Shown here piece by piece: positions 25,399 to 35,742 of a DNA stretch of 64,000 nt (position 1 is its first letter; each line of letters begins with the position of its first letter). The stretch lies in the NCBI GenBank assembly GCA_018292915.2, contig JACVVK020000225.1, positions 605,001 to 669,000 of the forward strand, written 5' to 3'. Source of the stretch: Batillaria attramentaria (Eukaryota > Mollusca > Gastropoda > Batillariidae). The notes beneath the pieces are model-generated. The model saw only the letters and a list, made by a program, of their open reading frames with translations. It made no database searches and was not told where the DNA came from. The position numbers and the translations under genes are program-made.

Positions 25399-25803
25399 TT
25401 TTCTAGCGCCTCACACGTTTTGCAATGTACGTCAGCTACCCGGGTGGGCTATTTCGTTTGAACAAATAATCTGCATTTCGGAGATCCAGTGTTCTTTGCG
25501 TTCATAACTTCTACCCATATGCAACATACATGCTACAATATCTAGGTTAAACTGTACGTGTGCTGCAAATTGTGAATAATAATCTCCATCTCTTCTTTCA
25601 GTGTAAACGCGGGCACTGTGACATTCTGGGCATTCAGCCCGACAGCTTGCTCTGCCTCTCCGAGACACACGATCAAGCTTGTAAACCAGTTGAAACCCTC
25701 AAATGAATTCTAGTTGATATTTCCGAGAAACTCACTTTTTTCTGTTGTAGCTATCCTCTATAACATCTTCAATTTGACGGGTAAGGCGTACCATCGCCGC
25801 CAT
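18837..25803 (-). CDS. SPATA17: Spermatogenesis-associated protein 17 (IQ-motif ciliary/sperm protein)
   Basis: Ten exons on the minus strand: 25736-25803, 25168-25257, 24066-24147, 23601-23651, 23272-23375, 22904-23059, 21372-21522, 20313-20461, 19310-19439, 18837-18911. All junctions are in frame and give 351 aa (human 361). Three IQ motifs for calmodulin binding are visible: VQAWFQGSRTRAYI (about 39-52), IQRRWRGFLGRKFY (62-75) and VQKMWRGYYVRKYV (98-111). A helical charged segment EEFAEQQAVIRKRVQQQRE follows, then the family signature HHLLSTHVIPSIYNSPF. The C-terminus DTYSQGQV resembles the vertebrate end. The protein family is linked to motile cilia and sperm. The start is the first Met of MAAMVRL; the in-frame Met at codon 4 is an alternative. 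It shares a promoter with the next gene. Confidence 0.97.
19495..19601 (+). mobile_element. tRNA-derived SINE, 5'-truncated, older copy (near exon 9 of SPATA17)
   Basis: A diverged copy of the 176-bp SINE begins at ctacggccaaatg and keeps tttgatatc and ggtggaaaaga before a caaccaccctcccaccc tail. Flanks cttgtcaacgc (19484-19494) and cttgtcaatgc (19602-19612) match at 10 of 11 bases. Confidence 0.8.
19735..19812 (+). mobile_element. LINE 3' tail remnant with (AAT)n
   Basis: The sequence aagcgcttggaac, then cagcgctatacaag, then (AAT)n resembles the 3' end of the LINE family at 43081-43140. No coding remnant is attached. Confidence 0.45.
20029..20290 (+). repeat. Minisatellite, 66-71 bp unit, about 4 copies, beside SPATA17 exon 8
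   Basis: Units start with gtaatgtaacatatag or gtaacgtaacatatag at 20029, 20095, 20161 and 20232. The array is embedded in a wider gtaaag/gtaagg-rich tract from about 19960 and ends 23 bp from the exon 8 donor. Confidence 0.93.
20619..20758. mobile_element. MITE, 140 bp, copy of the 27201-27422 family
   Basis: Inverted ends gggatgatgaag and a complement of gggatttacaaag flank internal aaatgcgttta and its partner tttagatctaaac. Boundaries are approximate. Confidence 0.55.
20831..21160 (+). mobile_element. Interspersed repeat, about 330 bp, in SPATA17 intron 7
   Basis: It starts at atggtatggtatggtagact and contains gtgaaagcctgctgccgct and cacagcctactcttctttga. Copies recur at 22641-22871 in the same orientation and at 51850-52125 inverted, so it is a dispersed family. 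No terminal repeats or coding sequence are visible. Confidence 0.8.
22140..22424 (+). mobile_element. LINE-like 3' untranslated end with (ATT)n tail
   Basis: A T-rich stretch leads to gttaggcgcctagaactt, ggggataggcgccctataaa and an (ATT)n tail. The form matches 3' ends of CR1/Jockey-type LINEs. No reverse transcriptase is seen upstream. Confidence 0.5.
22641..22871 (+). mobile_element. Second copy of the 20831-21160 interspersed repeat
   Basis: It runs from atggtgtggtatggtagact to atgggatttttaggaa with about 80-85 percent similarity to the first copy, and is truncated at its 3' end. It stops 33 bp before the SPATA17 exon 6 donor. Confidence 0.85.
23128..23182. repeat. (CA)n microsatellite in SPATA17 intron 5
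   Basis: A short (CACAGA)n stretch passes into (CA)n. A C-rich and A-rich low-complexity tract follows at 23450-23530 in intron 4. Confidence 0.9.
23910..23975. repeat. (GT)n microsatellite in SPATA17 intron 3
   Basis: A pure (GT)n run of about 31 units ends in gtgcatgtgtgtgtgtttg. Confidence 0.95.
24194..24285. mobile_element. Perfect 92-bp palindrome bounded by TTAA (piggyBac-like MITE)
   Basis: Two 46-bp arms are exact reverse complements with no spacer; the centre is between 24239 and 24240 in cctatagg. Each outer end is TTAA followed inward by CTCTTTGACGACGGAGC. TTAA targets and a C(C/T)CTTTG-like terminus are features of piggyBac elements. It sits in SPATA17 intron 2, just upstream of exon 3. 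Confidence 0.8.
25328..25399. repeat. (GT)n-(GA)n microsatellite in SPATA17 intron 1
   Basis: A (GT)n run of about 25 units is followed by (GA)n. Confidence 0.95.
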
Positions 25804-25955
25804 TTTGTTTGACTGTTGTCAAGCAGGCCGGAAGTGAGCCTCGCTTCCGGCCAATTTCCTTGGTTACGTTCAACAATATGGCCGCCTACTGCTGATTCGC
25901 GGCACCCAACGACTGTAGGTTTTTGCCGTTTGTACAGAACGGAAAACCCGTCATC
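25804..25955. promoter_or_regulatory. Bidirectional promoter of SPATA17 and the C2orf73-like gene
   Basis: Only 152 bp separate the two divergent start codons. Back-to-back ETS-type sites form an inverted repeat, ggccggaag (25826-25834) and cttccggcc (25844-25852), and the second overlaps a CCAAT box (25852-25856). The SPATA17 start lies in a YY1-like CAAAATGGCGGC, and a similar caatatggccgcc occurs near 25873. There is no TATA box. ETS, CCAAT and YY1 motifs without TATA are usual for housekeeping-type bidirectional promoters. No canonical RFX X-box was recognised. Confidence 0.75.
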
Positions 25956-28900
25956 ATGACGGTGTATATGCCGCCCATCGACCGCAAAAAGACCGTGCAG
26001 GGCAGATACAAGTGAGTGTGTGTGCTTTGAAGTAAGATACATGTAGTAGTGAGCTACTATAATCCTTATTATTATTAGAGAGAGTGTACAATTATATGAA
26101 TTTAGTGATCTTAACTTCTTTATGTGTCTTATGCTCGCCCGCATGAATTGCCCTACGGGGATAAATAAAGTATTTTGACTTGACTTGACTTGACTTATCG
26201 TCTAAGCTGAACGGGTTGAGTTGCCCGAAATCTGGCGATTGTTTTGGCAATTTTGGTAGGGGTCTTAGGGTTACATCGGGTCACTTCCTCAGAAATGTTT
26301 TATCCTAGACATGAAAGGAAAAGAAGAGTAAAACATAAAGTTCGAAATTCACACTGAACGAAAGTACCGTAATAGACAAAAGCATGGGCGAGGAGCCCAT
26401 GGAATGTATCTGGAACATACCACGCATCCAGGCCTGTACAACTCCTTCTTCTCTCGAATGCTGAGAGCCTGGAATAAAGTTCCAACAAGCACCACCTCGG
26501 CTTCCTCACCTGAGACCTTCTGGGCAAGACGTACTTGGCTGCAGCCTCCACAACCTGCAGCCAACCCCCGCCAACCCCTAACTTTTACCCCCCCCCAAAT
26601 GTACATCAGTTTAACGTTTTTTAAAATCTCCCACCTGACCACCTCCGGTTACAGTGTCACACCGCTGAATTATTAACACGCTACGAGCCCAACTCACTAG
26701 CAGAAGAAGAAGAAAAACCCTGTCAGTATGTGTATGTAGAGTATGCCAGTCATATGCCTACAAGATTGAGCAACTGGATGCTGGTCTCAGCTTTGTCAAA
26801 AATCGTGCCTCCGTACACTTGGTGAGGGTTCAGTCAACCAGGCTTACTTCTCAACTTACGTCTGTTTTCAGTCCTGACACGTTTCGGGTAATAAGCGCAC
26901 AAGCTGAGGAGTCCCACCCAAAGTATGAACCTAAACCATACAGAAAGTCCTTTGAACCACCCATGAGTCAAGAGCGACTGTTCCCCGACATTGCACGACC
27001 ACGGACACATGTTCTGCCACATCAACTACCTGATCATCGTGCAAATCATCCCCATTCAAGAAATATTGGCTTCATCTGTACAGATGTGCGTCTGCTGAAT
27101 GAACCAGTTTGTGCAGTAAGTGACATTAATGAGCCCTTCTAATGCCGTAATGACATTAATGTGCCCATCTAATGCCGTTGGGCACCTCACTGTTCATCAT
27201 GGGATGGTACTTATGAAGCATGTTTAGTGAAGATAAATGCGTTTAGATGTAAACAGGCATATAGTGATAGGAATTTCTCATTCAAATCAAATCAAATCAA
27301 ATAACACTTTACTGCCCCATAGATGGGAAATTATTATGCAGTTAATTAAGTTGTGCACCCCCTAGCCCATTTTGATCTGAACGCATTAATCCTAGCTAGA
27401 CATGCTTAATGAATACCATCCCAGGTGTGCAATGAATAAAAACGTGTAAAGCCACTTTGCTCAGTTCACACCAATGCTGTCTGTGTGACATGGTCCTGTG
27501 TATTTTGGCTTCAGTCTGCTCAGTGCTAACCTAGGTGAGATCGGTCGCCGATGCACTGTTTGTGCTCACATTTGAACAGACACCGGTTGTGATGAACAGC
27601 CTACAGGTTTTGTTTTGCTGATTTGCTGTCTACATGACTGCAGCACAGGTTTTAAAAATCACCGATCAACATACTCTAAACAGCTCTGGAGGATTTGTGA
27701 GCCTTGAAATGCACAGACCAGAATATCTTTAAAGAAGACGGAGGAGGAGAGGGTGTGGGAGTGACGTGAAGGAGTCCTGCTAGTGACTGCTTAACATGGA
27801 TAGCTGTTGGGTTTCCAGCTGGCCTTGGCAAAAATAGCTTCAGAGCTATTCAGCTTGCATGTGGCAAAAACAAGCACCTAAGCTTGCCAGACCCAAAACT
27901 GTAAACCTAAACCAAAGTCAGTACAAAACCTATTTTTTTTAATTCTTGTTTTTCATGGTACATGAACATATACATGCGTTCCATACATACTTGTTGTGCA
28001 CATTCTACATAACCACACACATGTGCGTGTAACAGATCGATACACAAGCATGTACATACATACCTGCAGTACGAAACCTCGTTTGATTTTGAGTCGGTTT
28101 GATAGTTGAGGCCAGCTGTGTGTGTTAGCTATTGGGAACTGCTAGAGCTCCTTACTTTTAGACAAGACCCCAATCACCTGTTGAACAGCCACTGCCTCGT
28201 AGATTACCCATCTTTTTGGGGAACAGCCCTTTGTGTCAACAGCTTGCTCTGTCAACAGCCCTCTCTTTTTCTCTCTCATTCTTGCATGTGTGTGTGTGCG
28301 TGTTTGTGTGTTCGCCAAAATCAGTTGGTTAGGGTTACAGCACACAAGAGAGAGAGAGAGAAAGGGGGCACAAGAGAGAGAGAAGGGGGGGGGGGGGGGC
28401 ATGGACATAGCAGCATGTACCCATCTGTTTACTGTATTTTCCTGTGCAGGTGTATTCCGAAGAAACACGTTCAGTACAGGACCAGTGGTGGCCTTCTCGA
28501 CCAAATCCAGGCTCGCTGAAGAAGCCGGAGTATGCACGTGACACACATTACAGAAATGACTATGATTACAGCAAGGAGCGTGCACCCCCGCCTTCTTTCA
28601 GACACTCTGCAAACCCACACACAAGTCCCACGAGAGGGATAGGTACGGTTTGCAGATTTGTATGTGTTCTTGTCTTGTCTTGTCTCAGCCTAGTTTGTGT
28701 CCACAATGAGAGGCTAAAACAGCCCTCACAGAATCACTGCAGTCAAATGAACTGGCCTAGACTCGACAGAGGTATAGTTTGCGTTTTATTCCTGACAAAA
28801 TCCTTGAAACACCGACACGCAGGCAGACAGACTAGCTGGCACTACTGTGTTACTGTGTCTCATCTATTGATTCAATACATGGTCTCACAAAGAAACAGCA

Positions 28901-29562
28901 TTACCCAAGAGAACAGAAGTAAAATGTACTCTTGCTAGAGCTGAAGTTTGCATGATTTAAAAAAAAAAGAAAAAAAAGCTTCAGTGTTAGCATCTGAGCT
29001 ACCGGTATGTCAGTTAAAGCAACCACATGCATGAACTAGCTTTGGCTGAAAAATTGATTGGGTTGCAGCCCCGGTGAACTTCCTGCGAGAGAAAGATGGC
29101 AGTCAGAGGTTCTACAGGGAAGGACTTTCCTATGAACACCAGTACAACTGTCGTGCTGACCCCAACTATCCAATCAGGGGAAAGGTATGCTTATTGGTGC
29201 TGTTGTGTCATGTTTCACAGTACCTTTTTCACATAGGTCTAGTAAGCCATGACGAGATAGTGGCACCATGCTCTCTGTGTCCCCATCATAGGGTAGGGCG
29301 TCAGAGATCAATCATAGACCAGTGCCTTTTCAAAATATTTGGATATTTTCTGTAGAGTTGATTACTCTGTAGCGAGTACATGTACATGTACTTTGTCAGA
29401 AAACAATGTTTTTTGTTTTGTTTTTTTTAAGCTTAGCTTCCCTTTATGATATGGAATGAAAATTCAAGCCACTTAAAATGAACGTTTGAAATATTCTTGT
29501 TGTTAAAACACTAGTATCACTGAGCGCGCTTACAGTTGTCCAACCTGTTTCATACACTCATT

Positions 29563-29631
<69 letters not shown>

Positions 29632-29673
29632 ACATTGGGGGATGAGAGACAGTGTTGATCATAGTTGTAAAAG

Positions 29674-29720
<47 letters not shown>

Positions 29721-29751
29721 ATGGGGAAGGGGGGAGGGGGTGTGAGACACT

Positions 29752-29783
<32 letters not shown>

Positions 29784-30136
29784 TGGCACCTCAGTAATAA
29801 AACATTTCCACTTTGATGCCAAGTTAACACACGCAATAACATTTCATCACACAGCGACATGGAGCACTGGTGTGGGATAGAATGAACCAGCAGGACACCC
29901 AGAAATTCATTGACTACCACACCCGACTCGACCGCGAGGAAATGACAGCATCGGACAAACAGCCCTCACCCAAACCACAACAGTCTCAGCCCGAAGTTAC
30001 CCCGCAGCGTTCACAGGACACAATCTCCAGCGCTCAACCACAAAGTTCCGCTAGCGGCGTCACTGGAGTCTCAGAGCCAGCCACCATGTCACCCCCCCAA
30101 CAGCCCAGCCCACCCACAGAGGCCAAAGAAGAGTGA
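25956..30136 (+). CDS. C2orf73-like uncharacterised protein
   Basis: Five exons: 25956-26011, 26872-27115, 28450-28642, 29069-29184, 29855-30136. Phases agree and give 296 aa. It has no signal peptide or membrane segment. It is basic and Pro/Gln-rich at the C-terminus (residues 235-296, low complexity). Conserved-looking segments are [16 protein letters not shown] (about 85-100), [18 protein letters not shown] (about 111-128) and [12 protein letters not shown] at the exon 4/5 junction. From memory these resemble vertebrate C2orf73 (287 aa), which in human lies near ASB3 at 2p16.2; ASB3 is the next gene here. Short aromatic and proline motifs of this kind occur in axonemal microtubule-associated proteins, and the shared promoter with SPATA17 hints at a ciliary or sperm role. 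That role is inference only. Confidence 0.75.
26130..26210 (+). mobile_element. Retroelement 3' tail with (TTGAC)n
   Basis: The sequence cctacggggataaataaagt followed by tandem tgact/ttgac units is a typical LINE/SINE 3' end. An antisense tail of similar form, (AAATC)n before aacactttactgcccca, is at about 27280-27320. Confidence 0.5.
26395..26720 (+). mobile_element. LINE reverse-transcriptase C-terminal remnant
   Basis: Translation gives [18 protein letters not shown], then [10 protein letters not shown], matching the R-W-N-x-L/V-P motif found at the C-terminus of CR1/Jockey/RTE-type LINE proteins. It then decays, and a (GAA)n tail follows at 26701-26715. It lies in intron 1 of the C2orf73-like gene, sense orientation. 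Confidence 0.6.
27201..27422. mobile_element. MITE with about 53-bp terminal inverted repeats
   Basis: Left end gggatggtacttatgaagca pairs with the complement of the right end (gggatggtattcattaagca). Similarity continues for about 50 bp on each side. A short retroelement tail, (AAATC)n, appears nested in the middle. Related copies are at 20619-20758 and in part at 34700-34770. Confidence 0.75.
27423..28449. other. C2orf73-like intron 2, remaining part
   Basis: No exon or recognised element was seen, apart from a (GA)n and poly(G) stretch near 28346-28400 before exon 3. Confidence 0.5.
29568..29784. repeat. (GT)n, (GT)n and (GA)n block before C2orf73-like exon 5
   Basis: Two (GT)n runs, a G-rich spacer and a (GA)n run sit within 70-290 bp of the exon 5 acceptor. 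Confidence 0.95.
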
Positions 30137-32440
30137 ACGAACAGTCCAGACGTGTTTTGATAACATATATACAGCATTCCTGACTGATTCGCACTGCACA
30201 GTACATCCTGTCAAAGAAGAAACCTTGAGAGTTGGTTTACACCAGTTTGAGACATGAAGGTCAAGTGTTAGAAATCGAGCCAGCATTATAAAGCATAATT
30301 CCAGGACATCCCAGCATATTTGCTCAAAAAGCGTGCAACTTCTTAGCATGACATTTACAATGGATTTACTGTTGTGTTAATTTTTTTTTTTTCAAACTGA
30401 AGTTTATTTGTAGTTGCCGAAATACCCCGTCAGGCTGACTGACTTTAGCACGCAGGGCGAATGACATCTTGAAGAGGAGAGACTTCATATGACTGTGAAA
30501 GTGACACATTTGTACAGCACAACAGTATACTATTAGAAATGATTTGACGTTTTTAGTCCCATTGAAATGTCTTAGCCTTGTGTTAGCCTTACAGTATATA
30601 CCAAGCACCATGAAAATGCAATATTTTTACCTGTCTCCTACCCCTTCCAAGCACCTTACCTTTACCCATTTTAGATGATTATTTTTTTTTTTTTGGTGAT
30701 GTTATACGCTGCTCTTAGTCACTGCATGAACAGTTAATTGGTGTACATGTATATATATTTGATACTGAGAATGCCTTAAAAAGGCCATTTGTGCATAATT
30801 TGTGCCTTGATTTTTGTTGAATGGAGGAATGCTCAAAGTACGGGTCTCATAACCTGTGGTGGATATCTAAAACAGCTCTTGATTCATGATTGGTGTCTCT
30901 CTTTCTGTTAGTCTCATGGAGACAAGGACTGGTACTTCAAGGTAACACATTCTCACTTCCATAATTATATGTGAAGCTGACATGCTTACCTATTTATTCT
31001 GCAGACAGACATTGGAAATTGTCCAAGTGATCTCCATTTTCATCTCAGCTTTGCAGATTAGCAAAAACCTGGCCTTTTCTTTCAGTTTTCCCAAAAACTG
31101 TGTGGCTCTGTAGCCAATACAAAAAAGCCCAATTACTCTGATCATGTGAATGAGTTTTGTGCTTGGGCACTGCATGACACATGCATGCACACTTAAGTCT
31201 CAGTCTCAGTTTCCAAACATAGCAGTGACACTTAACTGTCTACATACAGTTTACTTGTAGTTGAGTTATTTGATTTACATGCATGCATGTCTCAGAGACC
31301 CCAAGCATTTAGAGCATTTGTTGAGTTGCTGCTTTCTGTTACCACCTTTCCTTTGCAAGTCAAGTAAAACCACTGTTTTTGTTGTGATTCATGTGTTTTT
31401 TCATGTACGTATGGAAGCTCCCTTCACATTACAGGTAAGCATACATGTGCATGTTTACTAACATCACATGAAAGCACACATGCATGCACACGCGCACACA
31501 CAACACACACACACACATAGATGTCACCATTCTGTTGTTCTGATCAAAAACCTTCTTGCAACAGTTTAGAGTAGTACATCCATGAACATCAATGATGGAA
31601 AGGCAAGGGATCCACTGTGTGTGTGCTGATAATATGCACATATCAACACACACCACCATGACATGTAAATCAATCTACAATTCACATTCCACTTTGTACC
31701 AGACACATAATGAAGTGTGTATACCAAAATCATAAAAAAGACACATGTGTACATGTAATGTAACCTGGGTTTCTATTTAACACTATCTCACATTCCATAG
31801 ATAATCAGTTGTGCCACTGGCTGAACGGACATCCAACAAAAATGTACTAGTTACTTGTAGGGGAAAAGAAGTTGCAAACCCATCCTTGCCCGAACACTTA
31901 ATTGCTCTGTTCTTGAATCAAAAGAAACTGCTTACAAGACACCCGAGTCAAAACTGAAAGCCAGGTACAATAACAGGTAATTTACAAAGTATGTCGGAGA
32001 GACTGCATAAAGAAACTGTTCTGCGTCAACATCACCATCGACATAGTGACTACAAGGTGTAGAATATAAATCCACCTTGTCACATTCGGTTGTCCTTTTT
32101 TCACTACTTCCTCCTTGATATTAACTACATGTATCATCAAAGACCTTGGCAACAGAAACTTTTGCTATTATGCTGCAACTACCAGAAGTTGTGCAAGACA
32201 AAATGAACAGCATTATGTTCTGTACGTACCGGCTTGTCCAAATACATTTTTCCCTGTCCATGCTGCGCAAAAAAAAAACAAAAAAAAAAATCTAAACAAA
32301 TAAACATTAAATATCACTGATTTTATTTGTCTGGTCCCTTATCAATATCATTGGAAGTGACCGTCTGCCAGCACCTCATTTCACATGACTGGCTACAGAT
32401 ACATATGATACATATACAGCGATGTTGGTCTTGTTCTGCA
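30137..32440. other. 3' flank of the C2orf73-like gene
   Basis: The left part should be 3' UTR, but no AATAAA was found close by. A possible 30-nt microexon at 30912-30941 is discussed in the findings. Otherwise no gene is seen: AT-rich sequence with short CA tracts. Confidence 0.5.
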
Positions 32441-32448
32441 GCTGTATA

Positions 32449-32837
32449 CACTGGGTCCATACAGGTTCACAGCCTAAAAAATTCATGACTTTTCCAGGCC
32501 AACTCTCTTGTTTTCCATGACAACTTCCTCACCCTCTTTCACACCGACACACGCGAGGGGAGATATTCTGACCTTATCCAAGTCATCGCAGTCAGGGAGA
32601 CTAATGTTCAGAGTTAGTCATTAGCTTTAAGAGAAGGCAGTTTGTTGGTATATTTGGCGATCAGTCCCGTGAGTAATCACCAAGCTGACCGTTTCACTGT
32701 CTGGCTCAAAACGTCTTCCATAAAATTCCTTGACTTTTCATGACTCTTTGAGATAATTTCATAACTTTTCCAGGCCTGGAAAAGCTATTTTTGAATTCCA
32801 TGACTTCTCCAGGATTCCATGACCTGTACGGACCCTG
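32449..32837. mobile_element. hAT-like non-autonomous DNA transposon, about 390 bp
   Basis: The ends are imperfect inverted repeats: cactgggtccatacaggt on the left and the complement of cagggtccgtacaggt on the right. Subterminal ttcatgacttttccaggcc and its inverted counterpart add symmetry. The terminus CAGGGTCCGTACAGGTCATG is familiar from animal hAT-type repeats. No 8-bp target duplication is clear. Confidence 0.65.
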
Positions 32838-33195
32838 TATATATATCTAAACATACCGGCCAGACATTCTCTAAACAAATTACATACACAGGTGTACACG
32901 GTGCGTGCATGCATGAAAAGAAAACTCCTTCCTTGACTCAGCAAAGAACACGGAAAATGTGCCCTCAGATATACATAGAAATGATTTGAGTTTGGTAAAT
33001 GCGTCTTTTCCAGGATTGCTAGACTTCACAGCCGCACTGGAACAGCAGTGCTTTTGAGTGTGCATGTATGCTTGAAACTGGTCTCTCTTAGTGATTGGTA
33101 GAGCTGTGAATGGGATACATTGTCTACAGTTTACATGAGCTGTTGAAAATTCAAATCCTCTTACAAAGACGATATTAGGCACTACTAAGAGCTCT

Positions 33196-33473
33196 AGGCC
33201 CGCATGTAAAAGTTTGAGTTAGGGAGTTTAATCCTGGGTTAGAGTCTAACCTCAAACTAAACTAACTCTAGGGTTAAATTTCTGTTGTTTTTTTGTTTAA
33301 TCAGGAAGCGGGTCCATTCCAGCAAAGTGCGTATGCCGTTATAGAAGGATTTTTGTCTTTCTTTCTTCGCTGCCGTTTTGTATTTAATTTTGTTTTGGGG
33401 TTTCTTTTGTCCTAGTCTGGGTTAGGCCTGTAGCCGTGGGTTAAATTAACCTCAAGTTTTACATATGGGCCCT
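33196..33473. mobile_element. MITE, about 278 bp
   Basis: Left aggcccgcatgtaaaagttt pairs with the complement of aacctcaagttttacatatg and the terminal gggccct. The two ends are similar for roughly 35 bp, about 75 percent by eye. Confidence 0.55.
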
Positions 33474-33756
33474 GAACGATCTGGGCGCATATAACTGAAG
33501 GAAAATGGGCCGTTTAAATGTGCACTACTGCTACCCTAATACATAATTACTACACAATACTCACAGTTGCAATATACAAAACATCTGAAGAAAAAAATTA
33601 TATTTTCAGATTTATTTCCCTTAGGCTCATTTTCCTAGGACATGTCATGTGTCGGACAAACAATAAAATGAAGGGGAAAAAAGTAATAAGCTGCAGAGAA
33701 CAAAATACATGACAAGCAAGCACAACCGGTCTAACAGGACCAAGAAAATATTTTCT

Positions 33757-33879
33757 GGAGGGTAGGTGGGTGGGTGTTTGGGAGCTTAACATCCTTTTCC
33801 ACCATATATGGGTGATATCAAAGATGGGGCAACAAGAAAAAGGCCAGCACAAATGTTTGGCCCACGCCGGGATTCGAAC
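33757..33879 (-). mobile_element. tRNA-derived SINE, 5'-truncated, with target-site duplication
   Basis: Minus-strand copy of the 176-bp SINE, cut within box B (gattcgaac). The 11-bp sequence aaatattttct is present at 33746-33756 and 33880-33890. The 3' tail is the (GGGT)n complement at 33761-33777. Confidence 0.88.
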
Positions 33880-33890
33880 AAATATTTTCT

Positions 33891-35742
33891 AGAAGTTTAT
33901 GTAAGTGCAGGTCACACATATTATCACAATTCTCTCTCGCGAAAGAATGCTAGAACAGCAGGAGCAGAAAGCAATTCACAGTTCAGGAACTGAGAGAAAA
34001 CACGCAGCCACCACAAAAAGTCAAACTTACAAACAACAATGACAAAGAACAAAAACATGCACACAAAAACAACAGGGGGAAACTTTCATGACCTATAACT
34101 TTCAGGGGTTGCACTGGTGTTTTGCATTTTGCAACAGAAAAAGCATGGGGTCGGTAAAAATGGCACCAAAATAAATAAATAAATAAAAATATGGAAGGTT
34201 TTTTTTTGTTTTTCATCAACCTGGATGGGAACCAAAGTGCCAGAAAGTTGCACAGAACGCTTCCTATTGTCACTCAACTGGCTAGTGACCAGTGTAATCA
34301 AACTTGCCTCACGCACCACTGACTGCCCTCAAGCGGTGATTGGCAAGGGATTAACTCAGCAAGCAGGGAAGCTGTCAAAGCACTGACATGTGGGTGCGTC
34401 GGGGTCGTTACAGAATGCGAAAGAGTATACTACAGAGGTCTTTTAAAAACGAGTAAGGCGTCCCCAAACTGCAATATATCCGCAAAAATATATGCAACAA
34501 ACGCAACCCCTGAAGTTTACACTACGCACAGCTCTTCATGTCATGAAGTAACTCGACATTGTAGTCTCAGCAACAGATCTTTTGATCTGGAAGCCGTCGC
34601 TGAGAAATTGCGGCAGAACCACATGACATTACATACACCTGCAGTTTAACCATAACATTAACAGTATGATATGCGCGAAGAACACTAGCAAATTCAAATT
34701 CTAATCTGCCTGTTTAGGTCTAAACGTTTTCTCCTGGCTAAGCATGCTTCATAAATACTGAAGTACAGATTTCCTTGGTTTCAAATGTCCAGTACATTGA
34801 AACTTATCAATCTAAAGAATTTCTCGTTTTCCTTATGTTCATGAGATGAATTTTACCTCAGTTTTAGAACTATAGAAATTAGAATGAGTGTTTGCTCTCC
34901 ACAACTACTCCATGCCTGGAGTACTACTTTAGGGTAAAATATAATATATATATATATATATATATGCAAACAGTCTATATTCATTTCAATTGCAAGCAGC
35001 ATTTTCAGAAGTGTGACATATAATCAGCAGTAAACTGCATCACATTACTACGTCTCAGCTACATGTAGCAGTTTTGAGTATAAACAGAGGAATGGCATAA
35101 AAAAAAAAATCCACACACACACTCATCATTTCAAAAGAAGCAGCTCTACTCTTACTGGGGTCACATCTAGTTTTTAATTACACGTACCTGTAACAGAGAA
35201 CAAGTAGACAAAGACAGACAGACAGCAATAAAAACAATCAGGAGGAAGTAACACTCATAGCAAATAATGTTACATACATAATTTATTTTTCTGCATGGAC
35301 AGGAAACATGTATCCAACAAACATTCGCACTTATGCAGGTAAACTAATGAAGCCAAAGTAAGTAAATTATGAAGAAACTGTGCTCTGCCCTTTTTTTTGG
35401 TGTGCGCTAAATTACACATCACGCATGTTCATGTCAATAGAAGTATTAAAACTAACACAATCAACTCTAACCCAACCAATGTGTAAGACTGATTCCAAAC
35501 AGAGCAGTAAAAACTCAGACAATTATAATCATCATCATCATCATAAAGAATTTGATAAAAACATCATCACCGATGGCAAAGTATACTTGTTTTTTTTTTA
35601 GTAAGACTCTCGTGGCACATAAAATTACATAAAAATGACAGAAACAAAATAAAACAAGAGGTTACAGTTACACTGTAGCAAACTGGTGATCACGTTCCCT
35701 CACACGAGCAATCCCCTGAACACACCGAGACAGCAGACGCCA
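33891..35742. other. 3' flank of the ASB3-like gene
   Basis: No further gene was recognised. It includes a partial MITE end at about 34700-34770, a (TA)n tract at 34943-34965 and the expected ASB3 3' UTR at the right. Confidence 0.5.
35282..35287 (-). terminator. ASB3: Candidate ASB3 polyadenylation signal (AATAAA)
   Basis: AATAAA on the minus strand lies about 455 bp downstream of the ASB3 stop codon. Confidence 0.5.
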
